Of a stretch of 64,000 nucleotides of DNA, positions 32,200 through 44,419 are shown piece after piece. The DNA comes from Tomocerus qinae. Lineage: Eukaryota > Arthropoda > Collembola > Entomobryomorpha > Tomoceridae. The notes below the pieces were generated by a model. It was not told the DNA's origin. It worked only from the letters and a program-made list of their open reading frames with translations, and did not search any database. The first letter of the stretch is position 1. Every line of letters starts with the position of its first letter. The position numbers and the translations under genes were made by a program. The stretch spans positions 38,688,001-38,752,000 of the forward strand of contig CM034546.1 in assembly GCA_020055645.1 (NCBI GenBank). Reading direction: 5' to 3'.

Positions 32200-32770
32200 T
32201 ATATGACAGTGATATATATTGTGGTAATGATTTATATTAAGTGACGTTTAGAAGCATAATATCCATATAAGGGATGACATTATGGATTTAAATTTTGGAG
32301 AAAATAATGGGTCAAAGTATTTATTAGAATCTAGGATGGCAAAGCATATGTATACCTATACTGAGTGAAACGATTTGTTAACGTTCCCATATATATTTGT
32401 TAATTGTCAAATTATGCTTTATGGCCCAAAAGTTATCTCAACTATGTATGCTACTGTTGCCAAACATTAAGTGTAAAAATAGGACAGGTTTTGACATGAT
32501 CGATAGTACTAATAATTTGATGACAGTTTAATGTAATTTATATATTAAAATTAAGCATGCTAACCATAATAATACAACCATTAGGTGATTAGCTCGACTG
32601 ACGATGACCTAATATTTCGAAGTGGTGATTTTAAGAGGATTCACAATTCTAGTTGTTGCTACAGGGTTAAATGTCGTTTGAAAGAAAACTAGGTTCAGTC
32701 TATAACATTTACATAACATGTGTTTTGTGAAATTGAAATAACTTGTTCACGGTCTTGGAAATAATTCTAG
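32200..32770 (+). repeat. Partial receptor duplication unit (no gene)
   Basis: It contains the unit's middle landmarks in order: AGTGACGTTT...AATATCCATATAAGGGATGA (32239-32278), TGGTAATGTTGCCAAATATTA-like (about 32445-32470), the GATCGATAGTACTAA block (32499), and GTGTTTTGTGAAATT (32720). It ends before the receptor coding region, so this is an orphan upstream segment. Confidence 0.65.
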
Positions 32771-33455
32771 TTTATAATAACCGCAGTCTGAGATAAAACA
32801 ATAAATTTACCAACCTATCTATGTATGTATTTGGCTATACCTATGTCTCTATGTATGTTTGGTAGAGAGAATCTAAATGCGCGAGCGCTTTTGCTATATG
32901 AATATTGCATAAAGCAAAACTACACTTTTGCACTTCAGGGGAAGGATATGGAAATTAAATCAAATATTGAGGTACAAGTCTCTTGGAATTTAATTGGAGT
33001 TCTAAGGACCTAGTTTTACATACACAATTTGGATGAACCTGGTACTTAATTATTTTTAAATTTATGTAAAATAGATTCAAATCCGTCCATCATATATAAT
33101 TCAGTTTTAACACTCTAGATCTAGATTTAAAACAATTTTTACTACTGTTGTCATGTATGTATTGAGAAATTTAATCATTCCTGCTTACACACTATATACA
33201 TAACATAATATTTAGTTAATAGAAAATTTCTTCGTCGTCGACATCGAAAGTCGTTAATTGCATAAAAAAAAGAAATCCATGAATTAATTAAACACAGTCG
33301 TGGTCATATCTTAAGATTTGAACCTTAGTTATGGCAAAATATTATACCTAATTTCCTAGACAATAAACTTAATACTCTAACAGAACCAAAGCCATATGTT
33401 TTGTAACACAAAATGTGTTTATCCCGGGTTCCCTCGGCACGGCAACTAAAACTAC

Positions 33456-33794
33456 TGATGATGTTAGCAGTGTAAAGACTGCTGTGCAATACCATGCAAT
33501 ACCAAAGTATGCAGTGATGGTAGTATGCCAAATAATAGGCTAATGCTATTTAGGCAGAGAACTACAAGAGTCTCAATAAGAGAGAGAGCCTGTCTCCGGA
33601 ACGGGAGCAGGAGGAGAAGATCTTCTGAGAGAAGAAATGCTTCTGAGGGAAAATGGCCCTCGGACAACTCTATTTATACCAAGATGCTCCTCCTCTCCCC
33701 AAAATTACTTTGTTGCCATTGGCTAGGCCAATGGAACATTCCAAGTTGTTTCCAAACAACTGGAAACCTAGGAAACGAATCGGCATTCGTGACA
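33456..33794 (-). repeat. LTR (3' copy in element orientation)
   Basis: 339 bp, identical to 36034-36372 except T/C at the 18th base. Contains the TATAAATAG promoter on the minus strand. Confidence 0.9.
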
Positions 33795-36033
33795 CAGCTC
33801 CCCCTCCAAACTGAGTTCTCTGGGAGGTTTTATTGACTTTACAATTTTTCATCATCAAACAACATCAATTTACAAAATTCAAGATTTACAACATTCACAT
33901 AACAATATTTACGAGACAAATAGATAAAGTCAAATTACAAAAGAAATATACATTTTACATGACAATACAAGAAAATAAATATAGAAAGAAACACTTTCAC
34001 TTCCTATGGGTGTAATCTCCTCCAGTAAAAAGACTTGGTCCGGTGTCGATACTCTTTGGTATATTCTCCCCCCTCCTCCAGAAATTGGGGCCATAGTGTT
34101 TTAAATCCATTGAATCCACTAGTAGGTGGTAGTAGTCCTAAGAATCCTTTCTCGTACGACAAATATCCTTCTCGTTCGACAATATTCCACTTTCTCGTAC
34201 GACAATAATCCATCTCGAATTTTCAAGTTGTAGCATTTAATTGTTTTACTTCGACAATCTCCTGGTTAAAATCCTTAAAAGTTTCTCTGGCTTCCTTCCA
34301 AAATTCTTTAAAATCTTTGTTCATACTATAGCGAGTAATGATTTCATTCTAACTCCAAGTGTAGTGATCAATTACAACATAAGAGGGGTACCAAAATCCA
34401 GATTTGGTATGGATGTTTCCTTAATTGCATGAAAAACGTTGTTTGTTGGCATATAAATTGAAAATTCGCAGAACGTCTTCTGATGCCAAGGCAAGGTTAT
34501 GCAAACGTCTTCATGTTTGTGTTCAAGATAATGGTAAACGAAATCAAACTTGCTGCGATTCGTGAGCTATGGTGTGACGAATCCACTTAACTTTTGTAAA
34601 ATCTTAACAATATTCTTTCATGGTAAATAGTTATTTGAATATTCGTCATCGGGGAGTTTATCGACCCTCAGATATTTCAATTTTTCAGCTTAAGTAGGTA
34701 CCCATTGCCAGTTCATTGAGCAAATTAGTACGGGCAAACCCAGGTATCCGCATAACTCATACCCGGTTAAAACGGAATTCAATATATCTCGGATGGCGAT
34801 CCTCCCTGAATCCCAGACATACTTCCAAGACATCATCGCAAACCTGTCCAGATTCTTGTTTTCAATCCAGGGAAAGAAAAGAGACAAGGTATATTTCCCC
34901 GGTAGTTACCAATTAAATGGAACTTTCAATTTCCCGCAGATTCACCTTCCTCATTACGACCTTCCCGTCGAATTTAAGAGTAGGATCTCTTGATAAAGTG
35001 TCACTGGTTGTTGACTTATGGCGTGATAAAAGGCACTTTCTGTGTTGAAATGATTTTCTTCAGAGATCACGGCTATTAAACTAAACGGGTGAAGGCTTAT
35101 CCTCAACGGACAGCAATGCTTCTCTCAAAGAGAAGTTAATGTCGCGTAAAAGTTAAAAAACTTTTTTTGAATTTCACGCCCTCTTCTCAGTATGGAATAA
35201 TTTGAGTGACAGTGTGACGAATTCAACGGTTTTCTGGCACGTAGGACAACTAGTTTTTTTAGGGGATTTATTATTTAGTCCCTCACTAGGTGGCAGTTTT
35301 ATTACTGGTTTTCTTACTCCTTATCAATGGTATCTTGACTAGTGACATGTGAGTGCTAAATTTAGTATTAAAGCTGGTAGTAGAATTTCAATAAGGTTTT
35401 CAGAAGTAAAGTTAGCATTTTTCAATGGCAGAGTAGCGGAAACATTAGTGGTAAATTTTTCGGTTTTTAGAATCCAATCAACTATTTAACTTCTTCTCCT
35501 GGCTCACATCGGTCGTAAAAATTTGATGACAATTTTCCATAGCAGTTGGTTTTCTTCCCCCTCCGACGGCAGTTTCTCCTCTCCATAGCCTACATGGTGT
35601 GAATTTCATCAAAAACGTTTACTTTAAATTGTTTACCGTGAATTGCAAAACTGGCAAAATGCTGGCAAAGCAAAATCAAAAACTGGTAGATGGTTGAAAT
35701 CACTGAATTATTTTCAGTTTACATTATTATGGTCTTCCATCATTTTCAATGGTTTTAATTTTCCAGTTGATTTAGCTGATTTAATAGTTATGCTTAAATT
35801 TTCAGATCCATTCACCACTAGCAGCAATAGACGGCGTAAAGTTTTCGACGAAAGTGTAGCATATAGATTTTCAGTTACTTCAGTCACTGCTAATGCTGTT
35901 AAAATTGTCCCAGCGTACTACTCGGTAAAACGGAACGGCTATACTTACCGAGTACGAAGTATAAGCAAAATATTTTTAACAGTGTATATGTAGATTAGTG
36001 CTCGTGAACCAAGTTGGACCGGCCCCCAATTGA

Positions 36034-36372
36034 TGATGATGTTAGCAGTGCAAAGACTGCTGTGCAATACCATGCAATACCAAAGTATGCAGTGATGGTA
36101 GTATGCCAAATAATAGGCTAATGCTATTTAGGCAGAGAACTACAAGAGTCTCAATAAGAGAGAGAGCCTGTCTCCGGAACGGGAGCAGGAGGAGAAGATC
36201 TTCTGAGAGAAGAAATGCTTCTGAGGGAAAATGGCCCTCGGACAACTCTATTTATACCAAGATGCTCCTCCTCTCCCCAAAATTACTTTGTTGCCATTGG
36301 CTAGGCCAATGGAACATTCCAAGTTGTTTCCAAACAACTGGAAACCTAGGAAACGAATCGGCATTCGTGACA
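36034..36372 (-). repeat. LTR (5' copy in element orientation)
   Basis: 339-bp partner of 33456-33794; followed on the minus strand by the candidate primer-binding site at about 36028-36011. Confidence 0.9.
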
Positions 36373-37356
36373 GTTTTTAAAAGACATTCATTAAAATTTA
36401 AATGAAAAGAAGAAAGCACCGTTCGCAGCAGAATATCTACAGCTCCTTGCGCAGCCGACTGTTTGATGGACAAGCATAAAAAACGGAGTCTTTGTTATTT
36501 GTTTCCTATGAAAAATTGTATGGTATTTTATACCGGCCAAGGGAACAAAATAGAATCTTTTTTGCCTTTTCATCTTTTTTGATGTAGCAGCGTGCCCCAT
36601 TTACTTCCACTTTACCTTTTTTATTCCCTGTTACAGGCTAACAATATAAGGCAAACTAATTTAAATGGAAAAATAATTTTCTCGATAATATTAAGAGTAC
36701 TATTGTATATAATATTATAATATATATATTGTTGTGACATAACGGTTTGTAATAAGTGAATTTTGGAGTAAATTGATCAAAGTATTTATGAGAATATAGG
36801 ATGGCAAAGCATATAATATACTGATTGAAACGGTATGCTAACGTTCCCAAATATTTTGTTTAGAAGACAAATGGATGAATTGGACAATGTACGTAAGTTG
36901 TCAAATTATGCATTAAGGTACAAAAGTCATCTTAACCATTGCTAATATTGCCAAATATTATTTTTAAGTAATAACTTTTCACACTATTCATTCGGCTCAG
37001 ATAGAACAATGATTTGTACGAGAAATTAGGATAGGTTTTAATACTATAAATCAGGTTTTATTCTTAGATTATATAACTAGTACTGTAGACCTAGATTGGA
37101 CATCTCCATTCATTTTATAAGGTACAACAGTGTGTCGTTGTACTTATTTTGTTTAATCTGGAGCTGTCTATGCTAATACGCATAGAGCAGCACCCAGAGC
37201 TAGGTTGTTTATTATTGCATGCATAAAGTACCGTTAGATTGTATTATGCACCTAGCTAGCTATAGTTATATTTATATAAGTAAAAAACTAGATGCTACCT
37301 ACCTAATCCCTATTGTCTTTCTTAAAAAAGTCCCGTTACTCCAAAAAGTCCTTTCA

Positions 37357-37391
37357 CTTAATTTTCCTAAATATTATTTAGGAAAATTAAG
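37357..37391 (+). repeat. Perfect 16-bp stem hairpin in the P-type element
   Basis: CTTAATTTTCCTAAAT, a 3-base loop, then its exact reverse complement. It lies in the 5' non-coding part, about 260 bp inside the left terminal repeat; it could be a transposase-binding or structural site. Confidence 0.8.
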
Positions 37392-37528
37392 GGTCAATTA
37401 CATGCAAGCAGCATTCGGCCGTAAGAGCCCATGTAATAATTTTGCTGTTTTTAATCCCTCAAAATTAAATAGTAATGAGGGACTTGCATATTATTATCCG
37501 GGGTCAAAAGACAAAGGATCTTGAAGGC

Positions 37529-37562
37529 TATAAAAGCCTTCGAGCTCCTTTAGTCGGGATCA
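37529..37562 (+). promoter_or_regulatory. Candidate transposase promoter (TATA + initiator)
   Basis: TATAAAAG at 37529-37536 sits inside a small hairpin (GAAGGCT/AGCCTTC); ATCAGAAG follows about 30 bases on. The coding start is 800 bp downstream, so a long leader or a 5' intron would be needed. Confidence 0.4.
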
Positions 37563-38365
37563 GAAGAATCCAGTAAGTTGCTTGGACAACTCCGAGGATC
37601 CATTTTCTGTCGCCTGAAGTATCTTTCGATACTAGATCGGCCTTATTTAGAGATTGCTTGCCAATCCGCTCAAGTCGCCCCAAACTTACCCTTACGTGAA
37701 GTTGCTCGCCAACTAGTCGTAAGTTCATCTTCGTTTTGTTTAAGTATATGTAGTTCTTAAGTTAGATTTAGCTAGTGAGTTAGTTAAGTATTTAGTAAAT
37801 AGTTAGTAGTTAAGGTTAGTAGTAGTCAAAGTCAATTCATTGTATTATTTATGTCAAAGTTCCACAATGACAAAATAATATCCATTACCTTGACTCACCC
37901 TGTAAATCTCGTGTGTGTTGTGTGTACCTCATTTCCCACCTGCAACATCATTCCTTTTTCCTATCCTGCAGCATACCTTCCTTACCGCTAGCATAGGGAA
38001 CTCTCTGTTCAGACTCCTGCATGCATAAGCATCACCAATCATCCTACATATGCAGAATTAGCTCTGCCTTTACCTCACACCCACCTCATCCTAGTTCTCT
38101 TAATAATATTTTCATTATTATTATTCCTGCCATAGCTTTTATCGCAATTTTCAGCTTTTAATTATTTATTGTCATAATTTAATGTATTGCATTTTTATGA
38201 CCTGCGACGAAAAGACTAAAAGTGAATTGGGTAAACAGCGGGCAAATTAAAAGTACTTTTATTAACATTGCGATTGCAAGAAAATCTAACGTACAAAATG
38301 CTTAATTAAACTGGTCAATTTTGGCAATAATTGCATCCATTAACCATTGATTTTGAATTACAATA

Positions 38366-41300
38366 ATGCCTTGTTACTGTGAGGTTTACGGATGCAAGAA
38401 GGATACAAAAGGGGTAGTATTACACAGGTAATTATGTCAAAATATTGTCAATTATATTATTGTTTTAATTTCATATTTATCTATGTGATAATTGGTATTT
38501 GTTTTGTAAAAATATGGAGGTGCAAAATAATGTAATTTGTATCTATTTATTTTTATATTTTAGTTTTCCTATTCATGATGAAAATCGTCTACATAAATGG
38601 ATACAATTTGCAAACAGAGGACCAACCTGGGTGCCGAAGAAAAACTCAAAAATTTGTTCATTGCATTTTGCAAATCCTGAATACTCAAAAAAAAGAATAC
38701 TTAGTGACCCAACTATGACAGAAAATCCGCCTAAGAAGATTAAAAAGGTATTGTCGTATTCCAATTTTGAGGTCACATTTCCGAGCAATTCCAACATACG
38801 ATTGAAAAACGGAGGAATTATTGTAGGGTCACAAAATGAAAATACTGATGAGGTATGTAAACCATTAGGGAAAGAACAGTTCTTTGTCTTGCGCTAAACT
38901 ATAAATTTGTGGTTTCCTCAAGGTTATGCAGCTAACTATGCCAAAACCCGTTGATGTGTTACAAAAAACTAAAGATTGCAATATACAAATTCAACACAAA
39001 CCGACAATTCAAAACAGTGTCTCCACTCAAACTAATCCTACGAATGAGCAATTAACTATAAAAAATCAAAATAGCATAATCAAACGGCTGACGGCTAAAA
39101 TTGGACGAGATAATGTCAAAATGGTGGCTCTCCATAATGAAGTTGTTAAACAAAAGAATAGGATCAACCGTCTCAGTAAACTGAACAATTTAATTTCAAA
39201 ATCAAAAAATGCTCTGCTGTTGGCTCTGGTTTCCAAATTGCAGGGAAAGAAGCTGTATGACCAAAAAATTCGTCAATTTGCTATGACTCTGCAATACTAC
39301 AGTTCTAAAGCCTATGAGTTTGTGCGAACTAATTTAAATAAGTGCCTGCCTTCTTGTAGACAGATAACACGCTATAGCGAAGACCTAAATGTCAATCCTG
39401 GATTTTTAATCGATTGTTTGGACAGTTTAAAAGAGAAATCCAAATCTGCAACTTATCAGTTGTACTGCAATGTACAAATGGATGAGATGAGCATTCGCCA
39501 ACAAATTGTCTCCAACGGAAAGTCATACGAAGGCTATGTTGATTATGGCGAATTTTACAGCTGGAAGGGAGCAAAAGAAGATGCTTCAAACAGGATTGCC
39601 AAAAATGCTCTAGTAGTGATGGCAGTTGGAGTAAACGGTCATTGGAAGGTTCCAATCGCTTATTTCTTAACTAGTGGTGTCCCGTCTACATTTTTAGCCA
39701 ATATTCTCACTAAGTCAATCGAAATGCTGCAGTTAGCAAATATAATTTGCATGTCAGTTACTTACGATGGACTAGCTTCGAATTTAAGTGCAGCAAAGCA
39801 TTTAGGTGCCTCTTTTGAGCCGAAAAGCATTAAACCTTGGTTTGCTATCCCAAGCGAAAATCGTAATGTTTACGTAGTTCCAGATGTCTGCCACATGCTG
39901 AAATTACTTCGTAACTTATGGAAAAAAATAGACACATTTTATCTAGACGGTCAAGTAAGTAAACAGCAAAAAATGGTTGTAAATATGTCTCTATTATGCT
40001 ATTACATATTTTGGCTATCCTATTTATAGTCCTATAACAAAATAATATTTGTCAATGATCTAGAAAATCAGATGGACCTGTATTGAACGTTTGGCTAAAC
40101 TCCAACATGAAGAAGGGCTGAGATCCGGTAACAAATTGTCGTCACGTCACATACATTTTGAAAAACAAATAATGAAGGTAAAACTGGCAGCTCAGCTATT
40201 CAGCAATTCCAATGCAAAATCACTAAGACTCTGCTACGAATTAAAAGTTCCAGGCTTCTACGAAGAGAATTGTTTAAGTACAGCTGAGTTTCTTGAATTA
40301 GTTGACAGGTAATAATAATACGACTTCTTAATATTGGAAATTATTTATTTCACCATATTACGATATGTATAAAAATATGCTTGTTTCTTTATAACAGGTT
40401 ATTTCACTGCCTCAACTCTAGAAATATTTTGGCTAATGGCTATCGATCTCCAATGAAAAAAGAAACAGAATGTTACTGGAAAACTCTTTTTGATAAAGCC
40501 TACTATGTTTTTGGGAATATAAAAACCTCAACTGGGATTCTTATTGTAAAAACAAAAAAGAAAACGGCCGTTATCGGGTTTTTGGCATGCATATTAAGTT
40601 TTCAAAACATGTATAACGATTATGTACTCTCAAAACGCTTAAGTTATATTTTAACATATAAGTTCAGCCAAGATCACACAGAAGTCTTTTTTAGTGTGAT
40701 AAGATCATGTGGAGGTTTTAACACCAACCTTAATGCAGTTCAATTTAGATTCGCAATGAGAAAAGTGCTGTGTTCAAAGATATTGGCTCCCAATTCGGGA
40801 AATTGTAATCCACAGGACACCACCGAATCAACATTATCAAGAAAATTTAGGCCTTCTTTATGCAAACTTGATTCATTGACCATGGCAGAAGATGACGAGA
40901 ATAATTTTTGGAATTTGTTGTCTTCTGTACTGAAAGAATTATCTTCTTTCGGGGAATGTGTGGTAACCTACATTGCTGGGTGGGTCGTACGTAAAGCAGA
41001 AATGATTGTCAAATGCACAAAATGTAAAATTGCATTGTATAGTGATTCCGAAAATAATATTCTCAGAGATGACTACAAATTACTTCGCATAAAACAAAAC
41101 GGAGGGTTAAGAATTCCATCGAAAGATGTTGTCACAATCTGTAAAGCAACTGAAAAGATTTACAGAGCCCATTCTGTGGATAAAAAATTTCAAAAATCTG
41201 ACGTCATAAACAAAGTAAAAATATACCTTTTACCCAGTAAGCCACTTTTTAGTTGTTTAGATAAGCATCTAACTGAATTAAGTCCTCTGGATAACCATAT

Positions 41301-41439
41301 TTATCAGCTGGTTGAATTAATTACAGATATATACTGTAAAGTTCGTATGCATCATAGTGCAAAATCTGTTACACTTCAAAAAATACCATATACAGTGCGC
41401 AACCAAAATAACCATTTAACTCATTTTTCAGGAGTCTAG
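38366..41439 (+). CDS. THAP-domain P-element transposase, five exons
   Basis: Exons 38366-38427, 38564-38852, 38923-39954, 40064-40308 and 40398-41439 join at GT-AG sites in consistent phase to give 889 codons without a stop. That is close to THAP9-like P transposases. The N-terminal THAP zinc finger has C5, C10, C52 and H55 (CSLHF) and should bind the terminal DNA. A coiled coil follows (NQNSIIKRLTAKIGRDNVKM). The RNase-H-like nuclease shows MDEMSIRQQI (Asp about 304), TYDGLASN (Asp about 399), and in exon 5 KFSQDHTEVFFSVIRSCGG (Glu about 638), with PDVCHMLKLLRNLW between. YIAGWVVRKAE and two Cys pairs close the protein. P transposases use GTP as cofactor; that is family knowledge. The first exon (20 codons) is too short for ORF lists but supplies the first two zinc ligands. 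Confidence 0.9.
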
Positions 41440-42407
41440 AATCATTTGTACGGATATTTTTAATTGATCTCATCAAATAATAAATTGTAACAGTTAATTC
41501 ATGTGAATGCAATTGATTCATAATAAAATGTTTCAAGATTAAGTTCCTAATAGTGTAATAATAAAACTATTGTCAAACAAAATTGTTTGTATTTGCCTCG
41601 GTTTACCCAAATTCCAAATGTAAACAAAGTTCAATCATGTGACCGTATGTCGTATCTAGGTCTACAGTACTAGTTATATAATCTAAGGTTTTATTTTATT
41701 CTCATATCTGTTAAGGGCAGGTGTTTGGGCTGCTCGTTAGTACTAAGAATTCTGTGAATGTTTGATGTAATTAATATCTTCTGATGGAAAAAATTTATCA
41801 GAGGTTGTTCTATTATAGTTTTGGTGGGTTAAATGACGAGTGTAAGATAAGTTTTCATCTTCAGTTTAACATTTAACAAATTATGAATAATATAACCTCG
41901 TGGACACTACAATAACAAGAAAGTACAATATATCTGATAAATACGAATATCTGCCTTAAAAATAACTTTTAATGAACACAGTTTAATTCCTAATTACAAT
42001 ACAAGTTAAACACCATGTTCGACAATTAACAAAAGGCCGCAATGCCCGAAAGGTATAATCAGCTTTATTTATTATTGTAAGAAATTGTGTAGTAATCATA
42101 AATCCGGTATAACTTCTATTGGATTGATGGGTTTCTTCTGACAAGAATTGCATGTCTCCCCGGATACAAAAACATGAGTAGTGAAGGAGTTTCGAAATTT
42201 ATCAAAAACATTAATCAAAATAAGAATTTTAAGATTATTTCTTAATTTTCTGTGCATTACATTTTTAAAAATGTCAAACAGCAATATATGCATATATGTA
42301 GAGCCGCACACAAGTAATAGGGGTGGAAATCGTCTGATGTTAATAATTGTGAAACGATTATGAATTTCATGATTAATGAATTAGAACACTAACTCGTTGG
42401 TGTCTCA

Positions 42408-42421
42408 CCGGCTATATAATA
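42408..42421 (+). promoter_or_regulatory. Conserved TATA region of receptor unit 2
   Basis: CACCGGCTATATAATACAAC precedes a conserved ACGTAATCTAAAACT block; the same arrangement is found at 51290-51330 (unit 3) and 22530-22570 (unit 1, weaker). It lies about 95-100 bp before the start codon. Confidence 0.55.
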
Positions 42422-42512
42422 CAACATTCTCTGTGACGTAATCTAAAACTGAACATTCTTTCCCCTAGTATGGATCGTTCACTAGCGAAAACTGAGCAAA
42501 ATTTGTGTTAAA

Positions 42513-44416
42513 ATGTATTCCATGTATTCAATTGCGGCATTTTTCATTTGTCTTATTATAAACAACGTCAACTGCATTCGAAATTTGTCGTTCCATAGTA
42601 ATTGTGATTTTAACATAATTACTTTCCATCAATCCAAATGGCAAAGAAATTTTATCCTGTCTAACCAAAATGGCCAACCATGGACCTTGGCAACATCAGA
42701 CTATAATAAAACTCTCTTCGGTCTGTTAATATTCTAATGGAACCAGACCCTACTTTGAAATATCTTACCGCTCATTATGGTAAAGAAATAAATCGCCGCA
42801 ATTCGAGATTCATAATCGTCATCAAAGACAAATTGAAATGGATGAATCCAAAGTGGCGATCAAGACTCATTCAAGATTTAGTGGCTCCTCTCTTTGTATT
42901 TGCAATGAAGTTCGGAAACAAATATTCGATTTACACGACAATTCTCTACAATCCGAAGAGTGAATCTTTAACTCTTCATCCAATCGAAGTAGAAGATTCC
43001 GAAGAAGAATGGGAACGAGTTTGGAACATTTTAAATGGAAATCTTCATGGCCTTCATATTGGAGGGACATTTCGAAAATTTTGGTTCGATAGAGCTAGAG
43101 AAATGCCAGAATGTAAAATGAATCTCTATCCAATAGTAAAAACTAATCGATCGAATCGAATTTGTCAAAATTCAGTGAAAGCAGTTGAATTTTTGGCTGA
43201 AATATTGAACTTTACTACCATATATGCAAGGCAAGGACGACATTTAGGGAAAGAACATCTACGATGTGGATCCATTAAGATGTTAGCATCTTACACAGAA
43301 ACTTATAGTGTACAATGGTATGAAACTCTTTTTATTGAATACTTTCAAGAGTTGATTCCATTTTACTGTGAAGCCAACCCTCGATTGGCGGACGTCCCTT
43401 TGACAGTTCTGATTCAAAATACATTTGATGATTATTGCTGGTGGCTGATATTTTCGCTATTCCCGATTTCATTTTATGCTTTAGGCTTTAGAATTTCTAC
43501 TTCCTACAAGAAATTAGAGTTTATTTTTGTATCCACATTAGCCGTCCTTTTAAATCAGGTTGTTTACAATAAAAGGAGAAACGTTTTGTACTTGGTAATT
43601 GTGTCCATGGGATTTGTAATTGCTATTCTTTATGGGACGGGGCTAACAGGCCAGATAATTGTTCCGCCAGACAGAAAGCAATTTGTGGATTTTAAAGATC
43701 TTGTGGAAAATGGATTTAAGTTGTTGTTGGAGAAAGACATACGGCGGGGTATAAACGAAAACAGAGTTGAATTTTTTGAAAAATATAAAATTGTGGACAA
43801 GATGAATTCAAGCGTCTTCAGATTTGATTGGCAATCTGATGCAACGTCTGAAGACCTTAAAATGAACCACTGGACAATTAAATTGAAAATGTTGACCAAC
43901 TTTCCAATGAAACTATTTCGTGTATATGATAAAGTGAAAGGTCAACACTTTGTTCCTTTAATACCATCCAAAGTATTTTCTGATGGAATTTGCACGACTG
44001 TAAAGGAAACAGATCTGGTTGATCCAATGTCATATAGATTCAGAGATTGCTACCGTTATAAATTCCAATCATATTTTCAAGTCATGCAAGAGAGAGGTTT
44101 TCTAAACTATTTCAAGCAACAAAGAGATTTCATTATTTCTTTGAAAGATAGAAAATCCCATTCCAAACTGAAGCATAAAGAATCTCAGACATTGCCTATT
44201 AGTCTGTCCATGAAAATCCATACTATTTTCTTCGTTTGTGGATACTTTCTACTTGGATCATTTGTCATTTTTATTCTGCAATGGTCGTGGAAATCTAGAT
44301 TGATGCTGAAAATGAACATTATGAGTCTTCTTAACAAAATTAAAACCGTCGCCAAAGATGTTCAACGAGGATTTAATGTGTGTGTATTATGGTCCCCACC
44401 CAAGTTTTCTGAATAG
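42513..44416 (+). pseudogene. Ionotropic-receptor-like gene 2, frameshifted by a 43-bp deletion
   Basis: The first 74 codons (MYSMYSIAAFFICLIINN... to TLFG) are normal, then 43 bases present in units 3 and 4 are missing near 42722. The frame runs into TAA at 42735-42737. The rest of the receptor stays open from an ATG overlapping that stop (42737) to 44416, 559 residues. These include the pore-region helices (WWLIFSLFPISFYALGF, LEFIFVSTLAVLLNQ, LYLVIVSMGFVIAIL) and the last span (FFVCGYFLLGSFVIFILQW). The long open remainder suggests recent loss. As it stands the product would lack the signal peptide and part of the extracellular domain. Confidence 0.8.
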
Positions 44417-44419
44417 ACA

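Larger units (their letters stand above)
33402..36372 (-). mobile_element. LTR retrotransposon with near-identical LTRs, internal region decayed or non-autonomous
   Basis: Direct repeats at 33456-33794 and 36034-36372 (339 bp each) differ at one base. Orientation is minus: each LTR has TATAAATAGAG on that strand with a TCAG start about 33 bases on. A purine-rich tract GGAGGGGGAGCTG abuts the inner edge of the lower LTR. TGGGGGCCGGTCC, a good tRNA-primer site, lies five bases from the inner edge of the upper LTR. GTTTT lies at both outer flanks (33398-33402 and 36373-36377), and sister units have the empty site. An extra 54 bp (33402-33455) at the outer end of the lower LTR is not in the other LTR. 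The 2.2-kb interior has only broken frames and no recognisable protease, RT or integrase. Confidence 0.75.
37063..41687 (+). mobile_element. Complete P-superfamily transposon
   Basis: A 4625-bp element with perfect 34-bp terminal inverted repeats (37063-37096 and 41654-41687, beginning CTTAGATTATATAACTAG). It is flanked by a perfect 8-bp target duplicate GTTTTATT (37055-37062 and 41688-41695). P elements are known for approximately 31-bp terminal repeats and 8-bp duplicates. The same site is empty in the sister duplication units (for example AATCAGGTTTTATCTCATATC near 21076). It carries one spliced THAP-transposase gene without visible lesions. The left 1.3 kb is non-coding and holds a promoter-like segment. 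Confidence 0.92.
33100..44416 (+). repeat. Segmental duplication unit 2, expanded by two nested transposons
   Basis: The unit's landmarks run from about 33110 to 33400, resume at 36378 (ACCGTTCGCAGCAGAATATC at 36418), break again at 37062, and resume at 41688 to reach the receptor ATG at 42513. The two breaks are exactly the insertion sites of the LTR element and the P-type element. Without them the unit would be about 3.7 kb, like its sisters. Confidence 0.85.

Noticed and set aside
35643..35993. 116-codon plus-strand ORF inside the LTR element
   Set aside because: Antisense to the element's orientation and without known motifs; likely chance.
33525..36405. Repeated 100-codon ORFs in the LTRs (both strands)
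   Set aside because: Identical in both LTRs because the DNA is repeated; they span promoter sequence and match no gag or accessory protein.
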